Shown here piece by piece: positions 53,365 to 62,755 of a stretch of DNA of 64,000 bases. This DNA is from Novosphingobium album (ex Liu et al. 2023) (GTDB lineage Bacteria > Pseudomonadota > Alphaproteobacteria > Sphingomonadales > Sphingomonadaceae). A program made the position numbers and the translations under genes. The first letter of the stretch is position 1. Each line of letters opens with the position of its first letter. The DNA lies in the NCBI RefSeq assembly GCF_029076845.1, contig NZ_JARESE010000044.1:1-64000 (forward strand), given 5' to 3'. The notes under the pieces were generated by a model. It did no database searches, was not told the origin of the DNA, and saw only the letters and a program-made list of their open reading frames with translations.

Positions 53365-54351
53365 ATGGCAGTCTATACCAGGCTCGGCGCCGAGGCGCTT
53401 TCCGCGATCGTCGCGGAATTCGATATCGGCGCGCTGGTTTCGGCCAAGGGCATCGCCGAGGGCGTGTCCAACAGCAATTGGCTGATCGAGGCGCGAAAGC
53501 CGGGCCGCGATGCCACGCGCTATATCCTGACGATGTACGAAAGCCGGGTGGAGACAGGCGACCTGCCGTTCTTCCTGGGCCTGCTCGACCATCTGGCGGC
53601 GCGCGGCTGCCCGGTGCCGCGCACGATCCATGACCGCGAGAACCGCGCCTTTCGCCACCACGACGGCAAGGCGCTGGCGCTGATCGAGTTCCTGCCCGGC
53701 GTTTCGGTGGACGAGCCCACGCCGGCCCAGGCGCGCGCGGTGGGCGCGGCGCTGGCGCAAGTGCATATCGCCGCCGCCGGCTTCGGGCATGAACGGGCCA
53801 ATTCGATGGGGCTGGCCGCCTGGCAAGGGCTGCTCTCAGCCTGCGGCGCCGATGGCCTGCGCGCGATCCATCCCGAGCTGGCCGGCATCGTCGAGCGGGA
53901 GCTGGCCGTGCTCGCCGCGCGCTGGCCGCGCGATCTGCCGCGCGGGGTGATCCACGCGGACCTGTTCCCCGACAACGTGCTGATGCTGGGCGATGCCGTG
54001 ACCGGGCTGATCGATTTCTATTTCGCCTGCACCGATATCACCGCCTACGACATCGCGGTGACGCACGCGGCCTGGTGCTTCAGCAACGACGGGACGCGCT
54101 TTCGCGCCGATCTGTCGCACGCTTTGCTGACCGGATACGAAGCCGTTCGTCCCATTTCGGGACCGGAGCGGGAGGCGCTGCCCCTGCTGGCCAGAGGCGC
54201 CGCGATGCGGTTTTTGGCCACGCGCGCCTATGATTGGCTGAATACGCCGGCTGATGCGCTGGTGACGCCGAAAGATCCGATGGCCTTCGCGCGAAGGCTT
54301 GAGTTCTACGCCGACCCCTGCAATTCGGAACTGTTCAGAAAAGCGGATTGA
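53365..54351 (+). CDS. thrB: Homoserine kinase, ThrB type II (APH-like fold)
   Basis: Phosphorylates homoserine in threonine synthesis. The 328-residue protein belongs to the aminoglycoside-phosphotransferase-like homoserine kinases found in alphaproteobacteria, not to the GHMP type. The N-terminus [33 protein letters not shown], the catalytic loop [13 protein letters not shown] and the metal site [11 protein letters not shown] are diagnostic. It lies 13 bp after ispH and immediately before rnhA. Confidence 0.95.
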   Translation: MAVYTRLGAEALSAIVAEFDIGALVSAKGIAEGVSNSNWLIEARKPGRDATRYILTMYESRVETGDLPFFLGLLDHLAARGCPVPRTIHDRENRAFRHHDGKALALIEFLPGVSVDEPTPAQARAVGAALAQVHIAAAGFGHERANSMGLAAWQGLLSACGADGLRAIHPELAGIVERELAVLAARWPRDLPRGVIHADLFPDNVLMLGDAVTGLIDFYFACTDITAYDIAVTHAAWCFSNDGTRFRADLSHALLTGYEAVRPISGPEREALPLLARGAAMRFLATRAYDWLNTPADALVTPKDPMAFARRLEFYADPCNSELFRKAD

Positions 54352-54365
54352 AGTCGGGAAGGGCA

Positions 54366-54812
54366 TTGAAGCAAGTGGAAATCTTCACGGACGGCGCGTG
54401 CAAGGGCAATCCGGGTCCGGGTGGCTGGGGCGCGCTGCTGCGCATGGGCAAGCACGAGAAGGAGATGTCCGGCTCCGACCCGGCGACCACCAACAACCGC
54501 ATGGAGATGACGGCGGTGATCAAGGCGCTGAACGCGCTGATCGAACCGTGCGAAGTCACGCTTTACACCGACAGCCGCTATGTCATCGACGGGATGACCA
54601 AGTGGATCCACGGCTGGCAGAAAAAGGGCTGGATCAACGCCAGCAAGCAGCCGGTGCGCAATGCGGACCTGTGGCACGACCTGATCGACGCGGTGCGCCG
54701 CCACAAGATCGACTGGCAATGGGTGCGCGGCCACAACGGACATGTCGAGAACGAACGCGTCGACCGGCTGGCGAGCGACGCGGCCGACGCCGTGGCGCGC
54801 GCCGGAAGCTGA
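54366..54812 (+). CDS. rnhA: Ribonuclease HI
   Basis: Degrades the RNA strand of RNA-DNA hybrids; 148 residues. The catalytic residues fall at positions D9 ([16 protein letters not shown]), E47 (NNRMEMTAV) and D69 (YTDSRYV), one less than in E. coli. The handle loop [14 protein letters not shown] and the final aspartate in NERVDRLAS are present. The TTG at 54366 is the likely start since it gives KQVEIFTDG directly after GGGAAGGG; a TTG at 54348 inside the thrB stop is less likely. Confidence 0.96.
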   Translation: MKQVEIFTDGACKGNPGPGGWGALLRMGKHEKEMSGSDPATTNNRMEMTAVIKALNALIEPCEVTLYTDSRYVIDGMTKWIHGWQKKGWINASKQPVRNADLWHDLIDAVRRHKIDWQWVRGHNGHVENERVDRLASDAADAVARAGS

Positions 54813-54852
54813 CACGCGCGCCGGAACCGTTCGGCCCCGATTATCTGGCGGT

Positions 54853-55035
54853 TTATTCGACGGTGGTGTCGACGATCTCGGCGCCGGGGCCGTTCTTCAG
54901 GATCGATTCGATCGCGTTCCTGGCGCTGGCCTTGCTGGCATAGCCTTCGGTCCAGAACATCGTTTCGGCGTTATAGCAGAAATAGGCGACATATTCGCCC
55001 TTCTTGTTCTGCCGGATTTCGAAGCGGTGCGCCAT
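54853..55035 (-). CDS. YegP/DUF1508 family protein
   Basis: A 60-residue single DUF1508 repeat (FEIRQNKKGEYVAYFCYNAETMFWTEGYASKASARNAIESI). The family is small, cytoplasmic and of unproven function; some members have two repeats, this one has one. It starts at ATG 55035 and is a lone short gene between rnhA (convergent) and the FAD dehydrogenase on the same strand. Confidence 0.9.
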   Translation of the reverse strand: MAHRFEIRQNKKGEYVAYFCYNAETMFWTEGYASKASARNAIESILKNGPGAEIVDTTVE

Positions 55036-55106
55036 CTGGGATTCCTCTGCGATCAGGGTCCGAGTCGCGTCACCCGGACGGCGTGGTTAATAGAACCGCG
55101 CGCGCC

Positions 55107-56192
55107 TTATGAAAACCGCCCCGGCGCGTAAGGCACAGGGTCGATCGGCCCCCCGTGCTCGCCCAGCAGCAGCCGCGCGGCCAGTTCGGCGGCGGCGGGC
55201 GCGGTCTGGATGCCGAAGCCGCCTTGCCCGGCGAACCAGAAGAAGCGCGGCTCTGCCGGATCGAAGCCGTAGACCGGCAGCCGGTCCGGCGCGAAGCTGC
55301 GCAGGCCCGCCCAGCGATGCTCGACCCGTTCGATCGTCCAGTCGACCACTTGCGCGAAACGGTCGATGGCGATGGCGATGTCGATCTCCTCGGCGGCGGC
55401 ATCGCACGGCGGGCTTGGCGTCTCGTCATGCGGGCTGAGCCAGAGACGGCCCGATTCCGGCTTGAAATAGAACTGCCCGGCAATGTCGAGCACCAGCGGA
55501 AGATCGGCCGGCACCGGCGGCGAGACCGAAAGCTGGGCGATCGTGCGGCGATAGGGCGTCACGCCGATGGGTCGCAGGCCGGCCATGCCCGCCACCGGAT
55601 CGGCCCAGGCACCGGCCGCGTTCACCAGCAGGTCGCAGCCGATCCGCCGGCCATCGCCAAGCGCGAGCGTCCAGCCGCGATCGGTGCGCGCGGCGCCGGC
55701 CAGCGCGGCCCGGCAGAAGATCTCGGCGCCCTGCCGCCGGGCCTGGGCCAAATAGTGCTGGTGCAGCCCGGCCACGTCGATGTCGCAGCAGCTCGGCTCG
55801 ATCACGCCGCAGGTCCAGCCCGGCCGCAGCCCCTGCACCCGCGCCGCGATCCCGGCGCGGTCCAGCGATATGACTTCCACGCCCAGCGCCGCGTATTCGC
55901 GCGCGAACGCGGCGACTTCGTCCGCCTGATCGGCGCGGCCCAGCGTGAGCGCGGCGCGCGGCGAGAGCATCCCCAGCGCGCGCAGCATCGGGCCAGAGGC
56001 CGTGGTCAGCGGCTGGACGCCCGGCCCACCATAGCTCTCGGTCCAGAACGCGGCGGAGCGGCCGGTGGTGTGGTAGCCGGGCCGGTCCTCGGCCTCCAGC
56101 ACGGCCACGCGCGCGCGGCCTTGCAGCGCGGCGGCCAGCGAGGCTCCGGCCATGCCGGCGCCGACGATCGCGATATCGAAATGCTGCGTCAT
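55107..56192 (-). CDS. FAD-dependent D-amino-acid dehydrogenase, DauA-like
   Basis: DAO-family flavoprotein of 361 residues. The FAD Rossmann motif IAIVGAGMAGASLAAAL is at the N-terminus, followed by VLEAEDRPGYHTTGRSAAF. This stretch and the later DIDVAGLHQHYL, LLVNAAGAWADPVAGMAGLRPIGVTPYRRT and HRWAGLRSFAPD segments resemble the D-arginine dehydrogenase DauA of Pseudomonas. A broad D-amino-acid dehydrogenase feeding the respiratory chain is likely. The start is at ATG 56192 or 56195, directly after the stop of the upstream hydrolase gene, so the two are co-transcribed. Confidence 0.85.
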   Translation of the reverse strand: MTQHFDIAIVGAGMAGASLAAALQGRARVAVLEAEDRPGYHTTGRSAAFWTESYGGPGVQPLTTASGPMLRALGMLSPRAALTLGRADQADEVAAFAREYAALGVEVISLDRAGIAARVQGLRPGWTCGVIEPSCCDIDVAGLHQHYLAQARRQGAEIFCRAALAGAARTDRGWTLALGDGRRIGCDLLVNAAGAWADPVAGMAGLRPIGVTPYRRTIAQLSVSPPVPADLPLVLDIAGQFYFKPESGRLWLSPHDETPSPPCDAAAEEIDIAIAIDRFAQVVDWTIERVEHRWAGLRSFAPDRLPVYGFDPAEPRFFWFAGQGGFGIQTAPAAAELAARLLLGEHGGPIDPVPYAPGRFS

Positions 56193-56197
56193 CATCC

Positions 56198-57172
56198 TCA
56201 GTCCACGATCGGCGCCATGCGATCGAGAAAGTCCGCGATCGCATCGAGCGCGCGGTCTCGCACCGGATCGGCCTCGCGCAGAATCTCGTGCCGCGCTTCC
56301 GCCCCGAAGCTGACGAGCTGCGCGCGCGGCATCCGCTCGGCGGCGCGGCGCGCGGCGCGATAGGAGACCAGGCCATCGGCGCGGGTCGCCAGGATCAGCA
56401 CCGGCGTCGGGATCGCTTCGAGCACGCCGGGCCGTTCGAGCAGGCGGATCGAGGCGAGCGCCTGCGCGATCCAGCCCCAGCTCGCCGGGCCCATGGCAAG
56501 GCCCGGCCGCTGCTCGCGCCACCAGGCTTCGTCGGCATAGCGCGCCTGGTCATGCGTCAGCAGCCGGTCACGCTCCAGCGGCCGCGCGCCGGGCTTTTCG
56601 CTGGCCGTCCACGCCGGCCGGCGCGGATCGCCCAGCCCGGCGATCAGCCGCGCCAGCGGATGCAGCAGGCGCGCGGGCGCCCATTGCGGCAAAAGGCCCA
56701 GCATCGGCGCGGTCAGCACCACGGCGGCCGGATCGACGCGGCGCTCGGCCAGCGCGCGCAAGGCGATGTGCCCGCCCATCGAATGCGCGACCAGCACGTG
56801 CGGGGCCGGCGTGGACGCGCGCCAGTGCGCCCAGAACGCGGCCAGATCCTCCACCCACACCGCGAAATCCGCGACATGGCCCGTTGTCCCGTCAGCCCCC
56901 AGCCGGCCCGACAGCGCCTGCCCGCGCCAGTCCATCGCGGTGACGCGCCAGCCCTCGCCATGCCACTGGTCCAGCGTTTCGAGGTATTTCTCGTAGCAGT
57001 CGCCGCGCCCCGGCAGGAACAGCAGCGATCCCCGGCCGCCGCCGCGCGGCAGCAGCCAGTCGATCCGGCGGATCGCCTCACCGTCGGCTGCGTGCCAGCG
57101 GCTCTCGATCGCGCCCGCCGGGATCGCCCTGCGGTCGAACGGGCCGGTCTCGTCGCGATGGGCCTGGATCAC
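56198..57172 (-). CDS. Alpha/beta hydrolase, monoacylglycerol lipase/lysophospholipase-like
   Basis: Serine hydrolase of 324 residues. The nucleophile elbow is VAHSMGGHIALR; the oxyanion region is LFLPGRGDCYEKY, and the acid and histidine are probably in LATRADGLVSY and FGAEARHEILREADPVRD. This arrangement matches PldB/monoacylglycerol lipase-like enzymes. No signal peptide is seen. The GTG at 57172 is the best start, though it lacks a clear ribosome site. The DauA-like gene follows within 10 bp. It is divergent from cpaA. Confidence 0.88.
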   Translation of the reverse strand: MIQAHRDETGPFDRRAIPAGAIESRWHAADGEAIRRIDWLLPRGGGRGSLLFLPGRGDCYEKYLETLDQWHGEGWRVTAMDWRGQALSGRLGADGTTGHVADFAVWVEDLAAFWAHWRASTPAPHVLVAHSMGGHIALRALAERRVDPAAVVLTAPMLGLLPQWAPARLLHPLARLIAGLGDPRRPAWTASEKPGARPLERDRLLTHDQARYADEAWWREQRPGLAMGPASWGWIAQALASIRLLERPGVLEAIPTPVLILATRADGLVSYRAARRAAERMPRAQLVSFGAEARHEILREADPVRDRALDAIADFLDRMAPIVD

Positions 57173-57257
57173 GTGATGAACAACGGGCTCTGGGAGGTGG
57201 TTACTGTTTGGTAAGCGATCGTCGGTAGAGCGTTCCCCATCAGGGGGACTCTCGAAG

Positions 57258-57968
57258 ATGCAAGGCGGAATTTTGTCGTACGCATTGCTCGCGGCATTGG
57301 CAACCGCGCTCCTGATCGCGGCCTTTACCGACCTCAAACGCCGCCGCATCGGCAACGGGCTGAACCTGGCGATCGCGCTGGGCGCGCCGCTGTTCTGGTT
57401 CGCCACCGGCCTTGGCTGGGCCGCCATCGGTTTCCAGATCCTGCTGGCTGGCGTGACGTTCCTGGTCGCCTGCGGGCTGTTCGTGGCCCGGCAGATGGGC
57501 GGCGGCGACGTCAAGCTGCTCACCGCGCTGGCGCTGTGGTTCGTGCCCGAAAGCTTCGCGCAGCTGGTCGTCATGATGGCGGTGGTGGGCGGCGGCGCCT
57601 CGATCGCCGCGGCCGCCTGCAACATGCGCCGCCAGCCCGGCGAGAGCTTGCGCGATGGCATCGCGATCGTCGCGGCGGCCGCCTGGGTCGTGCTCGCCGC
57701 CGCCGTGACCTTCGCGCTGGGCACTGGCCGGCCGATCGTCACCCCGCAAGGGCTCGCCGCGATCGAGCGGCTGATCCCCGATGCCTGGATGGTCTGGCTG
57801 CTGGTGGCTGCGGCGCTCGCGATCTTCCTGTTCGGCATGGCGCACATCATGCGCCGGCAGAAATCGCGCCTGCCGATTCCCTATGGCGTGGCGATCACCG
57901 TGGCCGCGCTCTGGGTGATGGCCGATCAGTATTTATACGCACCTCCGTTGATGCACGGAGTTGGGTGA
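57258..57968 (+). CDS. cpaA: Prepilin peptidase CpaA/TadV
   Basis: Inner-membrane aspartic peptidase that trims Flp pilin leader peptides. The 236-residue protein has about six membrane segments and the two catalytic aspartates: D25 in AAFTDLKRRRI and D84 in the MGGGDVKLL (GxGD) motif. It is longer than the usual 150-170 residues because of an extra C-terminal membrane region. First gene of the pilus locus in the window; no flp pilin gene is found immediately upstream. Confidence 0.93.
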   Translation: MQGGILSYALLAALATALLIAAFTDLKRRRIGNGLNLAIALGAPLFWFATGLGWAAIGFQILLAGVTFLVACGLFVARQMGGGDVKLLTALALWFVPESFAQLVVMMAVVGGGASIAAAACNMRRQPGESLRDGIAIVAAAAWVVLAAAVTFALGTGRPIVTPQGLAAIERLIPDAWMVWLLVAAALAIFLFGMAHIMRRQKSRLPIPYGVAITVAALWVMADQYLYAPPLMHGVG

Positions 57969-58038
57969 ACTGGATTTTAACCAATTTGTCCGAGTTTGCG
58001 CACTCGAACATGCGGATTTCTAGGGGGCTGGCTTAGCC
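57969..58038 (+). promoter_or_regulatory. Leader region between cpaA and cpaB
   Basis: This 70 bp AT-richer gap holds TTAACCAA, close to a CtrA half-site, and a small hairpin (CGAGT 57991-57995 with ACTCG 58002-58006). It may carry a second promoter for cpaB onward. Weak pattern evidence. Confidence 0.3.
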
Positions 58039-59085
58039 ATGGACAAGAAGAAGCTGCTGCTGCTGATCGTGGCGCTGGTCATCGCGACCGGCGCGGCCTT
58101 CGCGGCGCGAACGCTGTGGCTGGGCGCTTCCACACCCGAGGCCGGGGCCGTCGCTACCGTGCCCAAGGGCCCCAAGGTGCTTGTCGCGCAGCGCGCCTTG
58201 CCGGTCGGCACGATCATCACGGCCGATTCCGTGGCGTTCCAGGACTGGCCCAAGGAACTCGTCAAGGATGCCTACTTCCTCGATGGCGAGGCCGACATGG
58301 CCAAGATGCTGGGCACGGTCGTGCGCTTCCCCATCACCGCCGGCCAGCCGGTGACGCAAGGCGCGCTGGTCGCGCCGGGCGATCGCGGCTTCCTGGCCGC
58401 CGCGCTCGGCCCCGGAATGCGCGCGGTGACGATCCCGGTTTCGGCCAAGACGGGCGTTGGCGGCTTCGTGTTTCCGGGCGACCGGGTCGACCTGGTGCTG
58501 ACGCAGGCAGTTAAGGGCGCCGAAGGCGATGCGCTCAAGACCTCCGAGACGATCCTGCGCAACTTGCGGGTGCTCGCCACCGACCAGTCGACCGAATCCG
58601 AGACCGTCGACGGCAAGACCGTGGTCCACGCCTTCCGCACCGTCACGCTGGAAGTGACGCCGCGCATCGCCGAAAAGGTCGCCGTCGCGCAGACCATCGG
58701 CACGCTCAGCCTCTCGCTGCGCTCGCTGGCCGACAACCAGGGCCAGTTCGACCAGATCCTCGCCAGCGGCGACGTCAAGCTGCCCGAAGGCGCGAGCAAG
58801 GAAGAAGAGGAACAGTTCCTGCGCCAGGCGGCGAACCGCCCGATCGAAGGCGCGACCACGTATGTCACCGGCGGCGACGTCTCGCGCTTCCAGCGCTCCA
58901 CCCGCCCGATGACCGCCGAACAGGCCGCCGCGCAAGCCGCCACGCGCGCCTTGAGCGCTTATGCCTCGCGCGCCACGATGATGAACCGTGGCGCCTCGGT
59001 CAGCGCCGCTCCCGTCCCGACAGGCCCGGTCGTCCGCGTCACGCGCGGCAAGTCGACCACCGACGAGCCGGTGGGGAAGAACTGA
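58039..59085 (+). CDS. cpaB: Flp pilus assembly protein CpaB/RcpC
   Basis: Periplasmic assembly protein of the Tad secretion system, 348 residues. It has one N-terminal membrane anchor (LLLLIVALVIATGAAFAAR), a SAF domain (GPKVLVAQRALPVGTIITADSV ... MLGTVVRFPITAGQPVTQGALV) and the RcpC region (AVTIPVSAKTGVGGFVFPGDRVDLVLT). The last base of its stop is the first base of the cpaC ATG at 59085, so the two are coupled. Confidence 0.96.
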   Translation: MDKKKLLLLIVALVIATGAAFAARTLWLGASTPEAGAVATVPKGPKVLVAQRALPVGTIITADSVAFQDWPKELVKDAYFLDGEADMAKMLGTVVRFPITAGQPVTQGALVAPGDRGFLAAALGPGMRAVTIPVSAKTGVGGFVFPGDRVDLVLTQAVKGAEGDALKTSETILRNLRVLATDQSTESETVDGKTVVHAFRTVTLEVTPRIAEKVAVAQTIGTLSLSLRSLADNQGQFDQILASGDVKLPEGASKEEEEQFLRQAANRPIEGATTYVTGGDVSRFQRSTRPMTAEQAAAQAATRALSAYASRATMMNRGASVSAAPVPTGPVVRVTRGKSTTDEPVGKN

Positions 59086-60746
59086 TGGCAAGGCACGATC
59101 CCACGCATTTCATCGCCACGAAGGGCACGAACATGAAATCCCGTCTCATCAGGACAATGCTGGGCGCCGCCTGCTGGGTCGCGCCGCTGGCGGGCCTGGG
59201 CGCCGCTCCGGCCGCCGCGCAATCGGTGGTCCGCCCGGCGCAGGATATCTCGCTGTCGATCGGCAACGGCCAGCTCGTCAACGTACCCGGCAGCATGGCC
59301 GACGTCTTCGTCGCTAACGATCAGGTCGCCGACGTCCAGGTCAAGTCGGCCAACCAGTTCTACGTCTTCGGCAAGAGCGGGGGCACCACCACGGTCTATG
59401 CCAGCAACGGCACCGGCACGGTGATCTGGTCGGCCAACGTCCGCGTCGGCTCGAACCTCGACAGCGTCGACACGATGCTGCGCCTGGCCATGCCCGACGC
59501 GCAGATCGGCGTTTCCACGATGGGCACCAACACCTTCCTGCTGACCGGCACCGTCAAGGCGCCCGAAGACGCGGCCGAGGCCGAACGGCTGGTGCAGGCC
59601 TATGTCGGCGAAAAGGCCAATGTCATCAGCCGGCTGCGCATGGCGACGCCGCTGCAAGTCAACCTGCAGGTCCGTTTCGCCGAAGTCAGCCGCACGCTGG
59701 TGCGCGAGATCGGCTCCAACCTCGTCACGCGCGACCTGACCGGCGGCTTCACCTTCGGCCTGTCGCGCGGGCGCGGCGCCGGCACGATCGGGGCGATCGA
59801 CACGTCGAAGCTGCCCATGCTCGATGCGTCCTCGCTCTATGGCCTGCCGGCCAAGTCGCTGTCGCTGCCGTTCGACCCGCAGACCGGCAAGTTCATCACC
59901 GGCGGCACCAGCTATGCGTTCAACCCGCTCAAGGATGCCACCACGCTGGGCCTTGCCGGCAAGATCGCCGGCGTGGACCTGCTCAGCGCGCTCGACCTGG
60001 CCGAAACGGTGGGTCTGGTGACGACGCTGGCACAGCCCAACCTCACCGCGCTCTCGGGCGAGACGGCCGAGTTCCTGGCCGGCGGCGAATATCCGATCCC
60101 GATCAGCCAGGGCCTGGGCACCACCGCGATCGAATACAAGAAATATGGTGTCAGCCTGTCCTATGCGCCCACGGTGCTGGCCAACGGGCGCATCTCGCTG
60201 CGCGTGCGGCCCGAAGTGTCCGAGCTGTCGAGCGAAGGCGCGGTGACGCTGAACGGCTTCCAGGTCCCGGCGCTGACCATCCGCCGCGCCGAAACCACGA
60301 TCGAGCTGGGTTCGGGCCAGAGCTTCATGATCGCCGGGCTGATGAGCAACAAGTCGCAGAACACGATCGACAAGACTCCGGGCGCCGGCGACTTGCCGAT
60401 CCTGGGCTCGCTGTTCCGCTCGACCAGCTACCGCAAGGGCGAGACCGAGCTGGTGATCGTGGTGACGCCGTACCTGGTCAACCCGGTCAACGCCAGCGAC
60501 ATCAAGCTGCCCACCGACGGCTTCAAGGCGCCGAACGAATTGCAGCGCCTGCTGGGCAACATGGAAAGCGACGGCGTATCGGGCCCGCGTGGCGACCGCC
60601 CGGCGCCGAGCGCCGCGCCCGCGCAGACTCCGTCCCCCGCGCCCGGGCTGGGCGATGCCGGCGACAGCGGCAAGGCGAAGAAGAAGGGCAAGGCCGCCCG
60701 GCAGGCCGAAGCCGCCGATGCCGCGCCCGGTTTCAACCTGAAGTGA
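59085..60746 (+). CDS. cpaC: Outer-membrane secretin CpaC/RcpA of the Flp pilus
   Basis: Secretin that forms the outer-membrane pore for the pilus, 553 residues. The signal peptide ends AAPAAAQS; an internal ATG at 59133 would give a shorter, more typical signal. A pilus-assembly N-terminal domain (QDISLSIGNGQLVNVPGSMADVFVAND) and a BON-like part precede the secretin domain (LQVNLQVRFAEVSRTLVREIG ... VGLVTTLAQPNLTALSGETAEFLAGGEYPIPIS ... GDLPILGSLFRST ... ELVIVVTPYLVNPV). The tail is lysine-rich and low complexity. It overlaps the upstream start of cpaD by 4 bp. Confidence 0.97.
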   Translation: MARHDPTHFIATKGTNMKSRLIRTMLGAACWVAPLAGLGAAPAAAQSVVRPAQDISLSIGNGQLVNVPGSMADVFVANDQVADVQVKSANQFYVFGKSGGTTTVYASNGTGTVIWSANVRVGSNLDSVDTMLRLAMPDAQIGVSTMGTNTFLLTGTVKAPEDAAEAERLVQAYVGEKANVISRLRMATPLQVNLQVRFAEVSRTLVREIGSNLVTRDLTGGFTFGLSRGRGAGTIGAIDTSKLPMLDASSLYGLPAKSLSLPFDPQTGKFITGGTSYAFNPLKDATTLGLAGKIAGVDLLSALDLAETVGLVTTLAQPNLTALSGETAEFLAGGEYPIPISQGLGTTAIEYKKYGVSLSYAPTVLANGRISLRVRPEVSELSSEGAVTLNGFQVPALTIRRAETTIELGSGQSFMIAGLMSNKSQNTIDKTPGAGDLPILGSLFRSTSYRKGETELVIVVTPYLVNPVNASDIKLPTDGFKAPNELQRLLGNMESDGVSGPRGDRPAPSAAPAQTPSPAPGLGDAGDSGKAKKKGKAARQAEAADAAPGFNLK

Positions 60747-60754
60747 GAGAGGCC

Positions 60755-61411
60755 ATGACCATGAAGACTCCCGCCTTCACTCGCCGGGCGACCGGCGCCG
60801 CGCTGGCTCTCTCGATCGGGCTGGCGCTCTCGGGCTGCGGCGGAATGCCGTCGAACCGCTCGCTCAACAGCGTGCACGAACCCATCGTCGAACAGACCAA
60901 CTACACGCTCGATGTCGGCACGGGCGGCGGCGGCCTGCCCTTTCCCGAGCAGCGGCGCCTGGCCGGCTGGTTCGCGGCGATGAACCTCAAGTACGGCGAT
61001 CGCATCTATATCGACGATCCCGTCGGCAGCAGCGCCACGCGCGGCGCGATCGAAGTGCTGGCGGGCCGTTACGGCATCCTCGTCAGCGACGACGCGCCGG
61101 TGACGCCGGGCTTCGTCGCGGCCGGCACCACCCGCGTCATCATCGCGCGCAGCAAGGCCAGCGTGCCGGGCTGCCCCGACTGGTCGGCCAAGTCCGACGT
61201 CAACCTGGGCAACGCGACCAGCAGCAATTACGGCTGCGCGACGAACAGCAACCTGGCCGCCATGGTCGCCAATCCCGAACACCTGATCCGGGGCGCCGAT
61301 ACCGGCAGCGACACGCTGGTGATGAGTTCGAACAAGGCCATCCAGAGCTACCGCAAGGCGGACCCCACGTCCGCCGATGGCCTCACGAAAGCCGGAGCCA
61401 AGGAGAACTAG
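60755..61411 (+). CDS. cpaD: Pilus assembly lipoprotein CpaD
   Basis: Outer-membrane lipoprotein that supports the secretin, 218 residues. A lipoprotein signal peptide ends in LALSGCGG. Conserved CpaD traits are the GDRIYIDDPV region, TRVIIARSKASVPGCPDWS and NYGCATNSNLAAMVANPEHLIRG. Three candidate starts exist (GTG 60743, ATG 60755, ATG 60761); 60755 is used, with AGAGG just upstream. It lies between cpaC and cpaE in the standard order. Confidence 0.94.
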   Translation: MTMKTPAFTRRATGAALALSIGLALSGCGGMPSNRSLNSVHEPIVEQTNYTLDVGTGGGGLPFPEQRRLAGWFAAMNLKYGDRIYIDDPVGSSATRGAIEVLAGRYGILVSDDAPVTPGFVAAGTTRVIIARSKASVPGCPDWSAKSDVNLGNATSSNYGCATNSNLAAMVANPEHLIRGADTGSDTLVMSSNKAIQSYRKADPTSADGLTKAGAKEN

Positions 61412-61414
61412 TCG

Positions 61415-62701
61415 ATGAACGCCCCCTGGAAATCCGGTATGCCGAGCGGCCGCGACCAGTTCGCCGCCTACCTGTGCGACGAAGCCTCGCTCGACGTCCT
61501 GCGTCCGATCGCGATCGAGATGGGCTGGCAGCCCGAGAAGTGCAACAAGGGCGGCCTGCGCAACGCGGTGCAATCGCTCTCGATCACCGCCAGCCCCAAC
61601 ATCCTGATGGTGGACTTGTCCGAAAGCGGCGATCCGCTGAACGATATCAACGCGCTGGCCGAAGTCTGCGAGCCGGGCACGATCGTGGTGGCCGTGGGCC
61701 AGGTCAACGACGTGCGCCTCTATCGCGACCTGATCGCCAGCGGCATCCACGATTACCTGCTCAAGCCGCTTTCGCCCGGCCAGGTGCGCGATGCGCTCTC
61801 GCAGGCGCAGGCGGTGTTCGCCGCGCCCAAGAACGCGGATGCCGCCACCGCCAAGCAGCACATCTCCACCGCCGTCATCGGGACGCGCGGCGGGGTGGGC
61901 GCATCGACGCTGGCGACTTCGCTGGCCTGGCTGTTCAGCGCCGACAGCCGGCTGCCGACCGCGCTGCTCGACCTTGACATCCACTTCGGCACCGGCGCGC
62001 TCTCGCTCGACCTCGAGCCCGGCCGCGGCCTGACCGACGCGATCGAGAACCCCAGCCGCATCGACGGCCTGTTCATCGAGCGCGCGATGATCCGCGCCAA
62101 CGACAACCTGGCGATCCTTTCGGCCGAAGCGCCGATCAACGCCCCGCTGATGACCGATGGCGCCGCCTTCGTGCAGCTTGAGGAGGAATTCCGCCAGGCG
62201 TTCGAGATGACCGTCATCGACATGCCGCGCAACATGCTGATCAATTTCCCGCAATTGCTGGGCGATGTGAACGTGGTGGTCATCGTCACCGAGCTGACGC
62301 TGGCATCGGCGCGCGATTCGATCCGCATCCTCTCGTGGCTCAAGTCCAACGCGCCGCATGTGAAGACGATCGTGGTGGCCAACAAGGTGCAGCCCGGCGT
62401 CGCGGAAATCAGCAAGGCGGATTTCGAAGCCTCGATCGAGGCCAGGATCAACCTTGCCATCCCCTATGACATCAAGGCCGCCAGCAACGCCGCGAAGCTG
62501 GGCCAGACTTTCGCCGACGCCAACCGCAGCAGCAAGGCGGGCATCGCCATGCGCGAGCTGGCGCGGCTGGTCATCGGCAGCTTCGATGGCGACGAGGGCG
62601 TGCCCGCGGGCAAGCCCTCGCTGCTCGGCAAGTTCGACCTGAAGGCCATGCTGCCCAGGAAGGACAAGGCCAAGGGGGCGGCCGCCGCCGCAACGAGTTA
62701 A
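61415..62701 (+). CDS. cpaE: Pilus localisation ATPase CpaE/TadZ
   Basis: MinD/ParA-like ATPase that places the pilus machine at the pole, 428 residues. The N-terminus is a receiver-like domain without a clear phosphoacceptor. The ATPase has GTRGGVGAST (156-165), where the lysine of the deviant Walker A is arginine, then LLDLDIHFGTGALSLDLEPGRGL. Several TadZ proteins deviate in this way, so it may bind nucleotide without normal hydrolysis. The ATG at 61415 follows AGGAGAA. No cpaF ATPase gene follows, unlike Caulobacter. Confidence 0.95.
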   Translation: MNAPWKSGMPSGRDQFAAYLCDEASLDVLRPIAIEMGWQPEKCNKGGLRNAVQSLSITASPNILMVDLSESGDPLNDINALAEVCEPGTIVVAVGQVNDVRLYRDLIASGIHDYLLKPLSPGQVRDALSQAQAVFAAPKNADAATAKQHISTAVIGTRGGVGASTLATSLAWLFSADSRLPTALLDLDIHFGTGALSLDLEPGRGLTDAIENPSRIDGLFIERAMIRANDNLAILSAEAPINAPLMTDGAAFVQLEEEFRQAFEMTVIDMPRNMLINFPQLLGDVNVVVIVTELTLASARDSIRILSWLKSNAPHVKTIVVANKVQPGVAEISKADFEASIEARINLAIPYDIKAASNAAKLGQTFADANRSSKAGIAMRELARLVIGSFDGDEGVPAGKPSLLGKFDLKAMLPRKDKAKGAAAAATS

Positions 62702-62755
62702 GGCGCCGGGCCCTCGGGTCCGCGCGCGCAGAGCATACGCCGGGGAAGACGACGC

